DNA of 64,000 nt from Lachnoclostridium sp. An169 (GCF_002160525.1 NZ_NFKT01000020.1:26394-90393); one strand, 5' to 3'; shown: positions 35,776 to 45,315, numbered from the stretch's first letter. Notes: generated from the sequence alone by a model not told the origin. Translations and numbers: made by a program.

Positions 35776-37728
35776 TCACTCGATATAGTAATCCGCATGA
35801 TTGATCTGATCCAGCGTGACCTCCGCCGTCTCATCCGTTACCGTGAGCAGATACCAGCCGTCCTCGATCTCCTCATATGATCCGCCGCTGACCGCAGTGA
35901 CCTCCTCGCCGTGTACGCGAAGGACAAAATAGCTGTCCCCGTCCGGGGCGTCCACATGGAGCTTCAAGCTTCTTTCGCCGCCCGTCCCCGTGCTTCCGGC
36001 ATCTCCTGCCACGGCTGCATTTCCTGTTCCGTCGGCATTTTCTGTTCCATCAGCACCTCCTGCTGCCGCATTCCCTGCCCCGGCTGCATCTCCTGTCCGG
36101 TCCACACGCTCCGTCAGTTCCGTCTCATACTCCAGCGCCAGGTAATTGCGCACCCGCCGGTCCGCCTCCGACGCCGTGGTCTTTTCAAAACACTCAAAAG
36201 GCACCCGGAAGGGACGGTAATTTTTCGACCAGTCATTGCTGATAATATTCCACACGTCATCCTCGGAATCCGGATAGATCACTTTCGATGTATCCAGCGC
36301 CGTGCCGAAGTATCCGTATGCCGTCTGCAGGCATCTGGAACGGAAATCATCGTCATTGTTCATCACCCGGCTGTCCATATAGATAGGCAGCTGCAGGACG
36401 CCGTTTTCCAGATAGGAGAAAAAGGGCTCTTCTCCCTGCCCGTCATAGTCTTTTAATACAGTATTCACATCTTCCAGGAGATTTCCCTCCCCCACAAGAT
36501 CTTCATATTCCTCTTCCTCAAGTCCGCCTGCCTGGAACGTCAGGATCGTATAATCCGGAATCACCTGTTCGTAGACTTCCAGATCCTGCTCCAGCTTCTC
36601 CTCAAGCGGAACATCCGATACCTGATACCCGGACAGCCCCATCTCTCCCGACATCTTTGTGATCTGTTCGTAATAATACTGAAGCAGCGACTCATCCAGT
36701 TTCGTATCCTCATCATAGTCGAGACGCAGCGCCCCGGTTACGGTCATGGCGTCATCCGTATCATAGTAGACCGTTACAATCGAGGGCCAGAGAATATCCC
36801 GGAATACAAGGGACGACGACTGCCCGTACTCTCTTTCCATGACGTCTCCGTTCTCGTCGGCAAGCACCGGGTAGTTCTCCACCACCGACACCTGCGCGTT
36901 TACCACCGGGTAAACGCTGACCTCCTCACAGTCTGCGGCAAACCCGGTGAGTATCCCTGCAGCGAGCTGGCCGTTAAGATAATCGCCGTTTACAATATAC
37001 CGTCTGCCCTCATCGGGAGCGTATCTCCAGATAATCGCTGGCAGTTCCTCATTTTCCAGTTCCTGAAAGCTGTCTTCTTCGGACCATGCAACCGCGTAGG
37101 CAGTCACAGAACTGCCGAGCCTCGCGTAGGGCATCTCCTGTTCATAATCCTCGTACACGGTTTCCCCGCCCATCACCAGTCCTGCAAACAGGCGGAAACC
37201 GTCCACGGTAATCTCATCCTCCACAATTTCCAGAATTCCCAGGCAGTTCCTCAGCTCCGGGCTTTCATCCAGCACCTCTGGCTCCGGAAGACCGGAAATG
37301 ACAACATGGCGTCCCTGGGCGGACAGAAGTTCCAGCGTTTCCACATCCTCCGCCCCCAGTTTTGTGCCGTCTGTGATCAGGAATCCCGCGCCGTCTTCGT
37401 CCGCCGCCGCATCAGCCAGGCTGTCGTAACGGCAGTACTCTCTCTTCTGGGCGATGCACCAGTTTCTCCCGGCGGTCAGGCAGGCGTCCGTCTTCGGACC
37501 TGCCAGTCCCACGCAGGCCTCTGTGCCCTCTGCCAGAAGCAGGGATTCTGTCTGCTCTTCATATCTTTGCTGTTCCGTCTTTTCCAGTTCTTCCGGCACA
37601 GCCTCCTGTGCATAGATATTTTCCCCCGTATTCATCAGCACGTTCTCCGAGATGCCGGTGAGCTGAAACATAAGCAGCACGACGCACATGATCAGTGTGA
37701 TTGCAACATAATTCGACCTGCTAATCAT
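35776..37728 (-). CDS. Exported DUF2194-like protein in the Pel locus
   Basis: A 650-residue protein with one N-terminal anchor (YVAITLIMCVVLLMFQLTGI) and a large extracellular part. It includes a receiver-like alpha/beta region (VETLELLSAQGRHVVISGLP), a central region with TVYYDTDDAMTVTGALRLDY and YTILTFQAGGL, and a C-terminal Ala/Gly/Thr-rich linker leading to a small beta domain. By position it resembles the PelA-type deacetylase slot of Gram-positive pel loci and I read it as DUF2194-like, with moderate confidence; classical deacetylase metal motifs were not identified. It overlaps the large membrane protein gene by 8 bp. Confidence 0.65.
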   Translation of the reverse strand: MISRSNYVAITLIMCVVLLMFQLTGISENVLMNTGENIYAQEAVPEELEKTEQQRYEEQTESLLLAEGTEACVGLAGPKTDACLTAGRNWCIAQKREYCRYDSLADAAADEDGAGFLITDGTKLGAEDVETLELLSAQGRHVVISGLPEPEVLDESPELRNCLGILEIVEDEITVDGFRLFAGLVMGGETVYEDYEQEMPYARLGSSVTAYAVAWSEEDSFQELENEELPAIIWRYAPDEGRRYIVNGDYLNGQLAAGILTGFAADCEEVSVYPVVNAQVSVVENYPVLADENGDVMEREYGQSSSLVFRDILWPSIVTVYYDTDDAMTVTGALRLDYDEDTKLDESLLQYYYEQITKMSGEMGLSGYQVSDVPLEEKLEQDLEVYEQVIPDYTILTFQAGGLEEEEYEDLVGEGNLLEDVNTVLKDYDGQGEEPFFSYLENGVLQLPIYMDSRVMNNDDDFRSRCLQTAYGYFGTALDTSKVIYPDSEDDVWNIISNDWSKNYRPFRVPFECFEKTTASEADRRVRNYLALEYETELTERVDRTGDAAGAGNAAAGGADGTENADGTGNAAVAGDAGSTGTGGERSLKLHVDAPDGDSYFVLRVHGEEVTAVSGGSYEEIEDGWYLLTVTDETAEVTLDQINHADYYIE

Positions 37729-40192
37729 TTCGACTCACCTCCGTTGCCGTATCTGTATTTCCCGCGCTGCCTCCGCCTCCTGTGCTGCTGCCGGAACCAC
37801 TGTTATATCCGTAGTCAATGGCAAAATTGTTCAGATAATATTCATTCTGCTCAATGAAATAGCAGATGAAATCATCATCCTCATAGTAGACCTTCAGTTC
37901 ATTCGGGAAACGCTTCTGGTATTCCTGCGCCCAGTAGTACATCCGCGAGTTTACGATAATCCGGTTGGTTCCGCTGTACTGGGCGAGTCCGCTCTTGGCG
38001 GGAAGCCTCTCCGAAGCCCACTCTTCGCTTACATCTGCATCCACATCAGTAAACTCCGCTTCCGCATAATTCAGGCTTCTCTTCTCTATGAAGAAAAATA
38101 CATACTGCGTCGGGATATACATCTCATCGTCATCGCTGTAATTCTCCATGCTCCGCAGGAAATCAATGGTTTCATAATGCCATGCCACCGGGGATATCAT
38201 GTTCCGCTCTTCGTTGCAGGATATGATGGTCCACTTCTCATCCGGATATTTCTCCATAATGTCAAACACACAGAGTGCTGCGCCGTCCCGTTCAAGCAGG
38301 GAGGATCCTGTGTTTTTCGCCCTCACATCCCCCATGCTGACCGCCAGGAAAATAAACGCCCCGGTCATCATAAACGACACCGCCTGCCAAAGCCTCTTCA
38401 CCTTTATGATCCTGCCGAAGACCACCAGAATCCCGTCTGCGGCAAGGCTCAGCGCCGCGAAGATCGTATAGCTGAAAAAGATCGTGCTCCGCTCCGCATC
38501 AATCAGGGACGGGAGCCCGATCCTGCCGGAAATGCTCAGCAGAGTCATCAGTCCCGAATAAACCGTCATCATGATCAGATACCGGCTGTACTCCCACTCA
38601 CGCAGGATCCACATCACCGGTATGAGCACAATCACCGCCGCCATGCACCATATCCATGCCTGAAAGATCTCTTCCGAGGGGAATATATAGGATTTCAGCG
38701 TTCCCACTGCCGCATTTTTCACCTGCTCCGCATAAGCTGCCAGGCGTTCCGTCAGGGAAACCTGCACCGATTCTTCCGCCGGAACTTCTCCTTCCGCGGA
38801 TGACGCAGTTCCGGATGATGCACCTCCTTCCTCCTGGTCTGCATTTCCGCTTTCCGTGCCGGACGAACCGCTTTCCGCAGAACTTTCTTCCTCATCCGAA
38901 TTCCCGTTCTCCGGAATCTCCGTCTCTTCTGCATCCGTATTCGTTTCATGCCCGGGTCTCTCGATTCCCATGACGGACAGTGCCCAGAACAGGGATCCCT
39001 GCAGAGGGGTGCCGCCGGCAAACGCCGCAGCCATGGGGAGAATCGGAATCACAAGGGCAATCACCGCCGCACACACAAGGCGGCGGAATGTCTTCCAGTT
39101 GAAAATATATCGGATATAAGCCACAGCTGCCGCGATCACAAGCAGACCGGCAATGATCGTATCATAGAAATGGGCGGACAGGGTCAGTCCGAAGCTGATG
39201 ATCAGCACCCAGAGCTGAACCGTGGATTCCCTCCATCTGTGTTTTCCGTCGATCCTGGTGTACAGAAGATGCTGTTCCTGCATCCTTTTATACTCCGCAT
39301 TTTCCTCCCTGACCGCACGGAAAAAACGGATCAGCGCGATCCCGCAGGGCAGAAGAAAAATCATGCCGAACTCCTGGGGCAGCGCGGAATAATAGCGGGT
39401 ATATCTGGTAGAGATCAGATAATTTCCCACTGCAAACACAAAATAACTCAGATACGGCGTATACCGGTACCGGCACAGCTCCTTGAGGAATACAAGAAGC
39501 ATTGTGAAAATATAAAAAGTCTGAACCGTCCCGAACAGCAAAACCAGTCTCACTGTGGGGATATCAAACACTGCGTGCATGTAATAGAGCAGGGCATGCA
39601 TTCCGAAAGGGTAAATTCCTTCCCGGAACAGAACGCCGTCATCCACCCCGTTGATCCAGTACATATGCACCACAAGATCCGAAGCCCTTGGGCCGAAATG
39701 ATCCGTCACGCCGAAAAACCAGAGCACAAACGCGCTGCATCCGGTAAAGAGAATCAGTTCAAACAGATTCCGTTTCAAAAAGTTTCCCGCTTTTCCCAAC
39801 AGTTTCCGGACGGTTTTCCACATCCATCTGCAGAATATCCTCCGGGTATACCGGAAACTGTTCTCCCGGCGGATAAACCGGGATATATGAATCCACACCT
39901 GTTTTAAATATCTCTCCCAGATCTGCCTGCCGTTTTGCACCAGCATCACTCCGGGAATCACAAGCGTCGTCCCGATCAGAACATACCGGTTGGTGATGTG
40001 GAACAGCCCCCAGATCAGCACGATCATGATATAAAAGAAATTCCCCGCCACCACACAGAACACAAATTTCTGCGCCAGGCTCCGCCCGCGCAGAAATTTT
40101 CTCATGACAATATAAGGCAGTACGACTACCATCAGCGTATACAGTATGAAAATTCTCGCAATCCACGCTGCTGTCACCAGATTAAATGACAT
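37721..40192 (-). CDS. Large polytopic membrane protein of the Pel locus
   Basis: An 823-residue protein with roughly 12-14 hydrophobic segments distributed between residues 5 and 610, plus a cytoplasmic or extracellular low-complexity insert at about 395-470 made of Glu, Ser and Gly (DAEETEIPENGNSDEEESSA). An LmbE- or GT-C-like arrangement is suggested by short charged loops after early helices (GVTDHFGPRASDLVVHMYW, GIYPFGMHALLYYMH), but I cannot assign a family. The C-terminal 150 residues are soluble and end with a Gly/Ser/Thr-rich tail. It lies 22 bp after the PelE-like gene with GGGAGGAGAGAAC at the start. Confidence 0.7.
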   Translation of the reverse strand: MSFNLVTAAWIARIFILYTLMVVVLPYIVMRKFLRGRSLAQKFVFCVVAGNFFYIMIVLIWGLFHITNRYVLIGTTLVIPGVMLVQNGRQIWERYLKQVWIHISRFIRRENSFRYTRRIFCRWMWKTVRKLLGKAGNFLKRNLFELILFTGCSAFVLWFFGVTDHFGPRASDLVVHMYWINGVDDGVLFREGIYPFGMHALLYYMHAVFDIPTVRLVLLFGTVQTFYIFTMLLVFLKELCRYRYTPYLSYFVFAVGNYLISTRYTRYYSALPQEFGMIFLLPCGIALIRFFRAVREENAEYKRMQEQHLLYTRIDGKHRWRESTVQLWVLIISFGLTLSAHFYDTIIAGLLVIAAAVAYIRYIFNWKTFRRLVCAAVIALVIPILPMAAAFAGGTPLQGSLFWALSVMGIERPGHETNTDAEETEIPENGNSDEEESSAESGSSGTESGNADQEEGGASSGTASSAEGEVPAEESVQVSLTERLAAYAEQVKNAAVGTLKSYIFPSEEIFQAWIWCMAAVIVLIPVMWILREWEYSRYLIMMTVYSGLMTLLSISGRIGLPSLIDAERSTIFFSYTIFAALSLAADGILVVFGRIIKVKRLWQAVSFMMTGAFIFLAVSMGDVRAKNTGSSLLERDGAALCVFDIMEKYPDEKWTIISCNEERNMISPVAWHYETIDFLRSMENYSDDDEMYIPTQYVFFFIEKRSLNYAEAEFTDVDADVSEEWASERLPAKSGLAQYSGTNRIIVNSRMYYWAQEYQKRFPNELKVYYEDDDFICYFIEQNEYYLNNFAIDYGYNSGSGSSTGGGGSAGNTDTATEVSRND

Positions 40193-40214
40193 GTTCTCTC
40201 CTCCCAGTTTCGTT

Positions 40215-41141
40215 TTATACCGTTCCTCCGAACATCCGGATCAGTTCCATTATCTCTTTGTTCACGACAATCCCTGATTTTTTCAGGCGGTCCAGGCATC
40301 GGAAAAAGGCGTCCCTGTCGTTGTAGGTAAAATACAGCTTCAGGCATCCGATGTAGGTATCCAACTGGTAATCTCTGTGTTTCAGGGCTCTCCCCGCCCA
40401 TTTTTCCGCCAGGGGATAGTCCCGGATCTCCACCAGCGCCTCGATGAGGCGTCTGTACTGTTCCCCTTCCATTTTGGACGGATAGTGCAGGAACAGTGAG
40501 TCACCGATCTCATCCACCGTATAGGTGTATGCTTTTCTCTCATCTCCGGACAGAAGATTCTGGCGCAGGACTTCATCGATATACTCGAGAATCAGACTCC
40601 CCAGATCATAATTTTCCGGATCTTCTTTGAATTTCATATACATATTCTGGACAGTTCCCCGGAATTCGGAAAGAGCATCCATAATGACAGAAGCCGCGTA
40701 GTGGGACGTCTCGGAATCCGGATTGTCCAGGGCGATGGCAATCGCCCCCAGCGACCGGCGGACATCCTTCTTCATCACATCGAGAAGCATCTTTCTTCTT
40801 CTCCTGACATCACTGATCAGAAGTGTCTCCTGCATGGGGGTGATATTGATATCCCTGTCTATGTCGGCGTGTGTATAAGTCTTCACCCTCTCCCTGCTGA
40901 AGGACACATCCGCCATATCCACCTCTCTTCTGGAAAACAGCAGATACAGCAGATGGGAAAACGCCAGGAAGAAGGGACCGATCAGGGGACAGACCAGCAT
41001 GACGAAGGAAAGCATGAAATACTTCGCCCTGTGTCCCCGGTCTTTTTCCCGGTCATTTCTCCTGAGGAGCCCCCACAGGAGATAGGCAAGGGCAATGATG
41101 GTATTAATAATCAGGATCAGAATCAATACAGCAAGTTCCAT
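40215..41141 (-). CDS. PelE-like membrane protein
   Basis: A 308-residue protein with two N-terminal hydrophobic helices (LAVLILILIINTIIALAYLL and YFMLSFVMLVCPLIGPFFLAF written separately: YFMLSFVMLVCP, LIGPFFLAF) and a soluble helical C-terminal part of TPR character (PLAEKWAGRALKHRDYQLDT). This matches PelE, which scaffolds PelD, PelF and PelG at the membrane. Its position directly after the PelD-containing gene supports the call. Symbol withheld because similarity is by layout rather than strong motifs. Confidence 0.75.
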   Translation of the reverse strand: MELAVLILILIINTIIALAYLLWGLLRRNDREKDRGHRAKYFMLSFVMLVCPLIGPFFLAFSHLLYLLFSRREVDMADVSFSRERVKTYTHADIDRDINITPMQETLLISDVRRRRKMLLDVMKKDVRRSLGAIAIALDNPDSETSHYAASVIMDALSEFRGTVQNMYMKFKEDPENYDLGSLILEYIDEVLRQNLLSGDERKAYTYTVDEIGDSLFLHYPSKMEGEQYRRLIEALVEIRDYPLAEKWAGRALKHRDYQLDTYIGCLKLYFTYNDRDAFFRCLDRLKKSGIVVNKEIMELIRMFGGTV

Positions 41142-41145
41142 ATTC

Positions 41146-43347
41146 TCACATACTCTCTTTCAGACTGCAGACAACTCCCTGTGATGCGAAGCGCCGGATC
41201 ACGATATCCGCCTCCTCCGCATTGGAATTCGCCAGAAGCACATAGATATGCCCGTCCTTCCCGACTCCGAAACTGTCGGTCTCTCGCACATTCTTTGACA
41301 GAATATTATTGTAGCGCTGCAGTTCATTCTCATCTTTTTGCAGTGTCTCTGCATCCCCTGCCGACTGAACCCAGAGAAGTACGGACTCCGCATAGTCTCT
41401 CCGGCGGATTTCCGTACTTGTTTTCACAACTTTCTCAAACGCCTCGGTGTTCAGGATATTAGTATCTCCCAGATACCTCTTGTCCCTGACGGCATCCAGA
41501 TATGTGTCCGCCCTGGTGATGGCGTTCTGGATCATATATCCCACTACCTTGAGCAGATTCATCTGGTGAAGGGACATTTTTTCATAGGGAAGGTTCCAGA
41601 CCATGATAATATATTCCAGGTCGTCCCCGTGCCGCAGGCCATAGGCCATAACCGGCATCTCCTTTGAAAGATCCCGGTTTACGAACACTTCCCGCTTCTC
41701 CAGACATTCATCCAGTTCCTTCCGGTCTGAATATTTCAGTGATTTTCCAAGCTGCCGCGCCTGGTCTGTGGTTCCCACCAGAAGTCTGCAGTAATCCCTG
41801 TTGGAGACCTTGTAGATCGCCACATCGTCTGTTCCTATGACTTTGGACAGCACTTCCGCGGCCTGATACATCGCTTCACCCGGATTCAGGTGCTCCAGGC
41901 TCTCCGTCATGTTCTGCAGCACGCCCAGGCTGTCATCGTAGGAAACAATGTGGTCCTCGAGGATATTTTTCACTTTCAGGTTGCTGCTGTTGATATCGTA
42001 AATGTCATCCAGCTGTCCGGTAAGAAAGGCGATCTCCTCGTCCTTGTCGTCCGTTATGATCTTCAGACTGTCCCGCAGATGTCCCACCGCCATGCCGACG
42101 ATAAAGAGCTGTGCCATCCAGATATAAATATTGTAATCCACGAGCACTTCGATTGCCGTCCGGAAATATGCCTGCCGGAAGATGAATCCCGCCGTGCTTA
42201 AGAGCGCCGCCACAATCGCCTGCCTTTTCCCGTAGAACACCGCAAAAAGCACGACATAGAGGAGAAACACATCCACCCGCCGGAAATAATCACTGTCCGC
42301 GGTCCGGTTGTTCAGCATGAACACAAAGAGAAAGACAACCAGATTCTCGATGAAGGGGATCAGGGCAAAGATCACCTTCTCAAACCGCCGGAACATCCGC
42401 TGCAGCCAGCTTCCTTCCCGCTCCTCCCGTCGCAGAAAATCATTGCGGTTCCGGTCCATATATTCCATGATGCTGCGCACACGCTCCTCATAGCTGAACC
42501 GTGTTCCGAGCCCGAATTCCTCCCGGAGCCGCTGACCGGACATGATATTTTTCCTGGTCAGGCCCACAGTATTGTCCCGGATCGTCACGCTCCGGGCCGA
42601 AACTGCCTGGATGGTCTGCGCCACCCGGATCTCATTCTCCTCCTCCCCGGTTGTGATCTGGTAGATTCTGTGCTGATGCTCCGGTCTGCCGGATACTTCA
42701 TAGACTGCAAAAACAGCGTCGGAAATATACACGGACGAAAAGATATGCTTCTCCGAAGCGGGAATCTTCCGGTCCCGCAGGGCATACAGGCAGAGTTTTG
42801 CATGAATCTCCCCCACTTCCTTCCGGTTCTTCGGCATCCAGTACATATGGTCCAGGCGCAGCACTATCGTATCCATATCCGTCGTCTCGCCATAGCGGAT
42901 CACCAGGTTTTCCCCCTGGGCGACCAGCATCCCCTTTGTGGACACGGGAGAAGCCGGCTGTTCCTCCGTAATCGGCTCTGTATAGCTCTCCTCGTACACC
43001 TCATGAGAGGAAATGTACACAAATCTCGGCACATGCAGCATCTGGCACGCCATCAGAACATTGACCAGGCTGGACATGTAATACATGGACTCCCTCCTGG
43101 TCTTTCCGCTGCTCAGATTACTGTCATATGCTCCCGTAAACACCACCAGATCCGGTGAGGCGCTGTCCAGAATCTCCTTGATGCTGTCCGTATCATACCG
43201 GAAATCATACTGTTCAAACACGTACGGATGACGCCTGGACGGATTTTTATTTCCGCTCAGAAGATAGACTTCCCAGCCTTCTTTATTGAATTTTTCAATC
43301 AGCTGGCTGACAAATACACTGTAGCCCCCAACGATCAGAACATTCAC
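41146..43347 (-). CDS. SDR (epimerase-like) fused to PelD-type c-di-GMP receptor
   Basis: A 733-residue fusion. Residues 1-310 form an extended-SDR fold (VLIVGGYSVFVSQLIEKF, VYISSHEVYEESY); the expected YxxxK tyrosine appears replaced (SPVSTKG), so activity is doubtful. Four transmembrane helices follow (about 325-425), then a helical stalk, a GAF domain (about 475-600) and a degenerate GGDEF domain. There the catalytic motif reads KDGHI but the inhibitory-site RxxD is kept as RETD (688-691), five residues before it, exactly the spacing of c-di-GMP-binding I-sites. This is the PelD architecture, which switches Pel synthesis on when c-di-GMP binds. It starts with GTG after AAGGAAG. Confidence 0.87.
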   Translation of the reverse strand: MNVLIVGGYSVFVSQLIEKFNKEGWEVYLLSGNKNPSRRHPYVFEQYDFRYDTDSIKEILDSASPDLVVFTGAYDSNLSSGKTRRESMYYMSSLVNVLMACQMLHVPRFVYISSHEVYEESYTEPITEEQPASPVSTKGMLVAQGENLVIRYGETTDMDTIVLRLDHMYWMPKNRKEVGEIHAKLCLYALRDRKIPASEKHIFSSVYISDAVFAVYEVSGRPEHQHRIYQITTGEEENEIRVAQTIQAVSARSVTIRDNTVGLTRKNIMSGQRLREEFGLGTRFSYEERVRSIMEYMDRNRNDFLRREEREGSWLQRMFRRFEKVIFALIPFIENLVVFLFVFMLNNRTADSDYFRRVDVFLLYVVLFAVFYGKRQAIVAALLSTAGFIFRQAYFRTAIEVLVDYNIYIWMAQLFIVGMAVGHLRDSLKIITDDKDEEIAFLTGQLDDIYDINSSNLKVKNILEDHIVSYDDSLGVLQNMTESLEHLNPGEAMYQAAEVLSKVIGTDDVAIYKVSNRDYCRLLVGTTDQARQLGKSLKYSDRKELDECLEKREVFVNRDLSKEMPVMAYGLRHGDDLEYIIMVWNLPYEKMSLHQMNLLKVVGYMIQNAITRADTYLDAVRDKRYLGDTNILNTEAFEKVVKTSTEIRRRDYAESVLLWVQSAGDAETLQKDENELQRYNNILSKNVRETDSFGVGKDGHIYVLLANSNAEEADIVIRRFASQGVVCSLKESM

Positions 43348-43394
43348 TTTTCATTCTTCCTTTTTTTGTGATTTCTTCTTATTCTTTCTGATTT

Positions 43395-44621
43395 TTATCC
43401 GAATATCTTCATCTGCTTCAGAAGCTTCTCCCGCTTCTTCGCACTCTTTATAATCTCACCGGTCTCGCCCCGGTCCAGCCTTCTGTTGTTTTTCAAAAAC
43501 ACAGCTATGGTCATTCCCCACAGGAAAGGCCAGGCAGGAATCCACCTGCATGCCCGGGGAAAACGGAATTTCATGGCATGGTGTACCGCTCTTACACAGG
43601 AAACCAGAACAGAAGAGCCGTTCTGGAAGATCATCATGCGGGACTTCTCCCCTTTGCCGAACTCTCCCCCGTATATAATATCCGTATAGAGCATATCTGT
43701 ACTTTCCCTATACGTTCTTCCGTCAATGCCGCCCAGCCACTCCACATAACTTTTGTCCAGCCCCATATGATCAATACAGATCTGTGTGACCGTCCAGGCA
43801 AAGCCCTCCAGACCGGTTCTGTGCAGGTAAGAGAGGAACTTCTCCGCCGGAACCCCGCTGCCCTTCTCTTTCCAGAACACACTCCAGTCACAGAGCAGCC
43901 GGAGTCCGAACCCCTCGTGGACGAAATGCTGCAGCATGTGGAGAAGCAGCTGAAAGGCAAACTCTGCGGGCGGGAGCACCGGCACCATAACCCCCGACAC
44001 GCGGCAGGTATCCGGCGCATAGGGAAGTCCGCCATAGATCTCCGTGACTGCCCGCTCGGCATCCCGGTCAGAGATTTCCTCACAGGGACGCCAGTGGAGC
44101 TCCAGAAGGCAGCTGCGCTCCCCGATCTGCTTTGTATATCCGCTGTGGAAATCCGCAAAGCCTCTCTCATACATGAACCCCCGCTGCCTGAGGATTCTGT
44201 CTGCCCGCTCAAAATCTTTCCGGTCCGGGACATAGACATCCGCATCTGCCAGTTTCCGCATCTCCTCCCTGGGATACATGGCATTCAGTGCAATCCCCTT
44301 AAGGACATAACACGGAATCGATTCTGCCGCCAGCAGATCCGTAACATATGTAGTGAAGGAAAGCATATAATAATACTGATACGCCAGATTTTCCTCTGCC
44401 TGGCGGAACCGTTCCGCAGCGTTCTCCGGAATCTTGATATCCGGAAAGTGCCGCAGGCCTTCCCCCACAATGCCCCATATCTGATGAAGATCTGCGTAAT
44501 GCCAGAGTTCCTCCCAGTCCTCCTGATTCATCCCGGAAAGAACTCCGCCTGTCTTCCGGCTGTCATATCGATTCCCCAGGCCGGCGGTAATAAGAGAATC
44601 CAGTATGTAGCCAGTCTGCAT
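43395..44621 (-). CDS. Nucleotidyltransferase family protein
   Basis: A 408-residue protein of the nucleotidyltransferase group seen in lasso-peptide and other RiPP clusters and in polysaccharide loci. It has YVLKGIALNAMYPREEMRKL followed by ADADVYVPDRKDFERA, the DxD metal site of the fold, then LLELHWRPCEEIS and LLLHMLQHFVHEGFGLRLLCDW. The acceptor is unknown. It has its own promoter (44657-44685) and GGAGGGAG before the start, and heads the operon that continues with SDR-PelD. Confidence 0.83.
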   Translation of the reverse strand: MQTGYILDSLITAGLGNRYDSRKTGGVLSGMNQEDWEELWHYADLHQIWGIVGEGLRHFPDIKIPENAAERFRQAEENLAYQYYYMLSFTTYVTDLLAAESIPCYVLKGIALNAMYPREEMRKLADADVYVPDRKDFERADRILRQRGFMYERGFADFHSGYTKQIGERSCLLELHWRPCEEISDRDAERAVTEIYGGLPYAPDTCRVSGVMVPVLPPAEFAFQLLLHMLQHFVHEGFGLRLLCDWSVFWKEKGSGVPAEKFLSYLHRTGLEGFAWTVTQICIDHMGLDKSYVEWLGGIDGRTYRESTDMLYTDIIYGGEFGKGEKSRMMIFQNGSSVLVSCVRAVHHAMKFRFPRACRWIPAWPFLWGMTIAVFLKNNRRLDRGETGEIIKSAKKREKLLKQMKIFG

Positions 44622-44656
44622 CTGCTACTCCCTCCAAACTGTATATTATCTGCATT

Positions 44657-44685
44657 ATTATACAATATCAGGCTGCTATATACAA
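44657..44685 (-). promoter_or_regulatory. Promoter of the nucleotidyltransferase-Pel operon
   Basis: Minus strand TTGTAT (44680-44685), 17-bp spacer, perfect TATAAT (44657-44662), 36 bp before the start codon. The weak -35 fits a regulated promoter. Confidence 0.7.
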
Positions 44686-44740
44686 GATATCCGCACACTT
44701 TACACCCGAACCGCTAAATATTGACAAAACGCTGACAACT

Positions 44741-45295
44741 CTATCTGGTCTGCAGGAATTGTGCCTCTTTCTGCGCGTTCTCATCATCCGGGTAATCTGC
44801 CAGATATTCCGTGATCTTCTGCTTTGCGCTCTCCCAGTCCGCCTGCTGCTCACAGCAGACAATCTCATTGTAGCGCATCTCCCGGATCATCTCCGCACCG
44901 TCTGCATCCTCTGCAGACACCGTATCCGTCAGTTCCAGTCCTGCCTGGATATACTCCAACGCCGTCCCGTAATCCCCGGTCTGCATGGCGCATACCCCCG
45001 CCATATTGCAGATCTGGGGCGTCTTTTCGGCCCCGCTGTCAAAGGCGTTCCGGAAAGCTTCCAGGGCTGCGGCATAATCCCCGGTCTCATAGTACGCCAT
45101 CCCCATTCCCTGGTAGCCGTCCGCCATCTCGGACTTATTGCCGCTTTCCACAGCCTCCCGGAACCGGGAGAGAGCACCCGCATAGTCTTCCTCACGGAGC
45201 GCTTCCACTCCCCGGGATGCCGCATCCGCACAGCCCGTCATCAGAAATACTGCTGCCAGTGCTGCTGTCACTATCTTTACTGTCCTGTTCTTCAT
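44741..45295 (-). CDS. TPR lipoprotein
   Basis: A 184-residue predicted lipoprotein: signal KIVTAALAAVFLMTGCADA with the lipobox cysteine at about residue 22, then four TPR-like helix pairs (EDYAGALSRFREAVESGN, GDYAAALEAFRNAFDSG, GDYGTALEYIQAGLELTD, ADWESAKQKITEYLADYP). It is probably a surface-exposed interaction protein. It begins 20 bp after the P-type ATPase gene, so it is likely co-transcribed with it; a direct role in metal handling is not indicated by sequence. Confidence 0.85.
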   Translation of the reverse strand: MKNRTVKIVTAALAAVFLMTGCADAASRGVEALREEDYAGALSRFREAVESGNKSEMADGYQGMGMAYYETGDYAAALEAFRNAFDSGAEKTPQICNMAGVCAMQTGDYGTALEYIQAGLELTDTVSAEDADGAEMIREMRYNEIVCCEQQADWESAKQKITEYLADYPDDENAQKEAQFLQTR

Positions 45296-45315
45296 TCTCT
45301 ATACTCCTCCTGATC

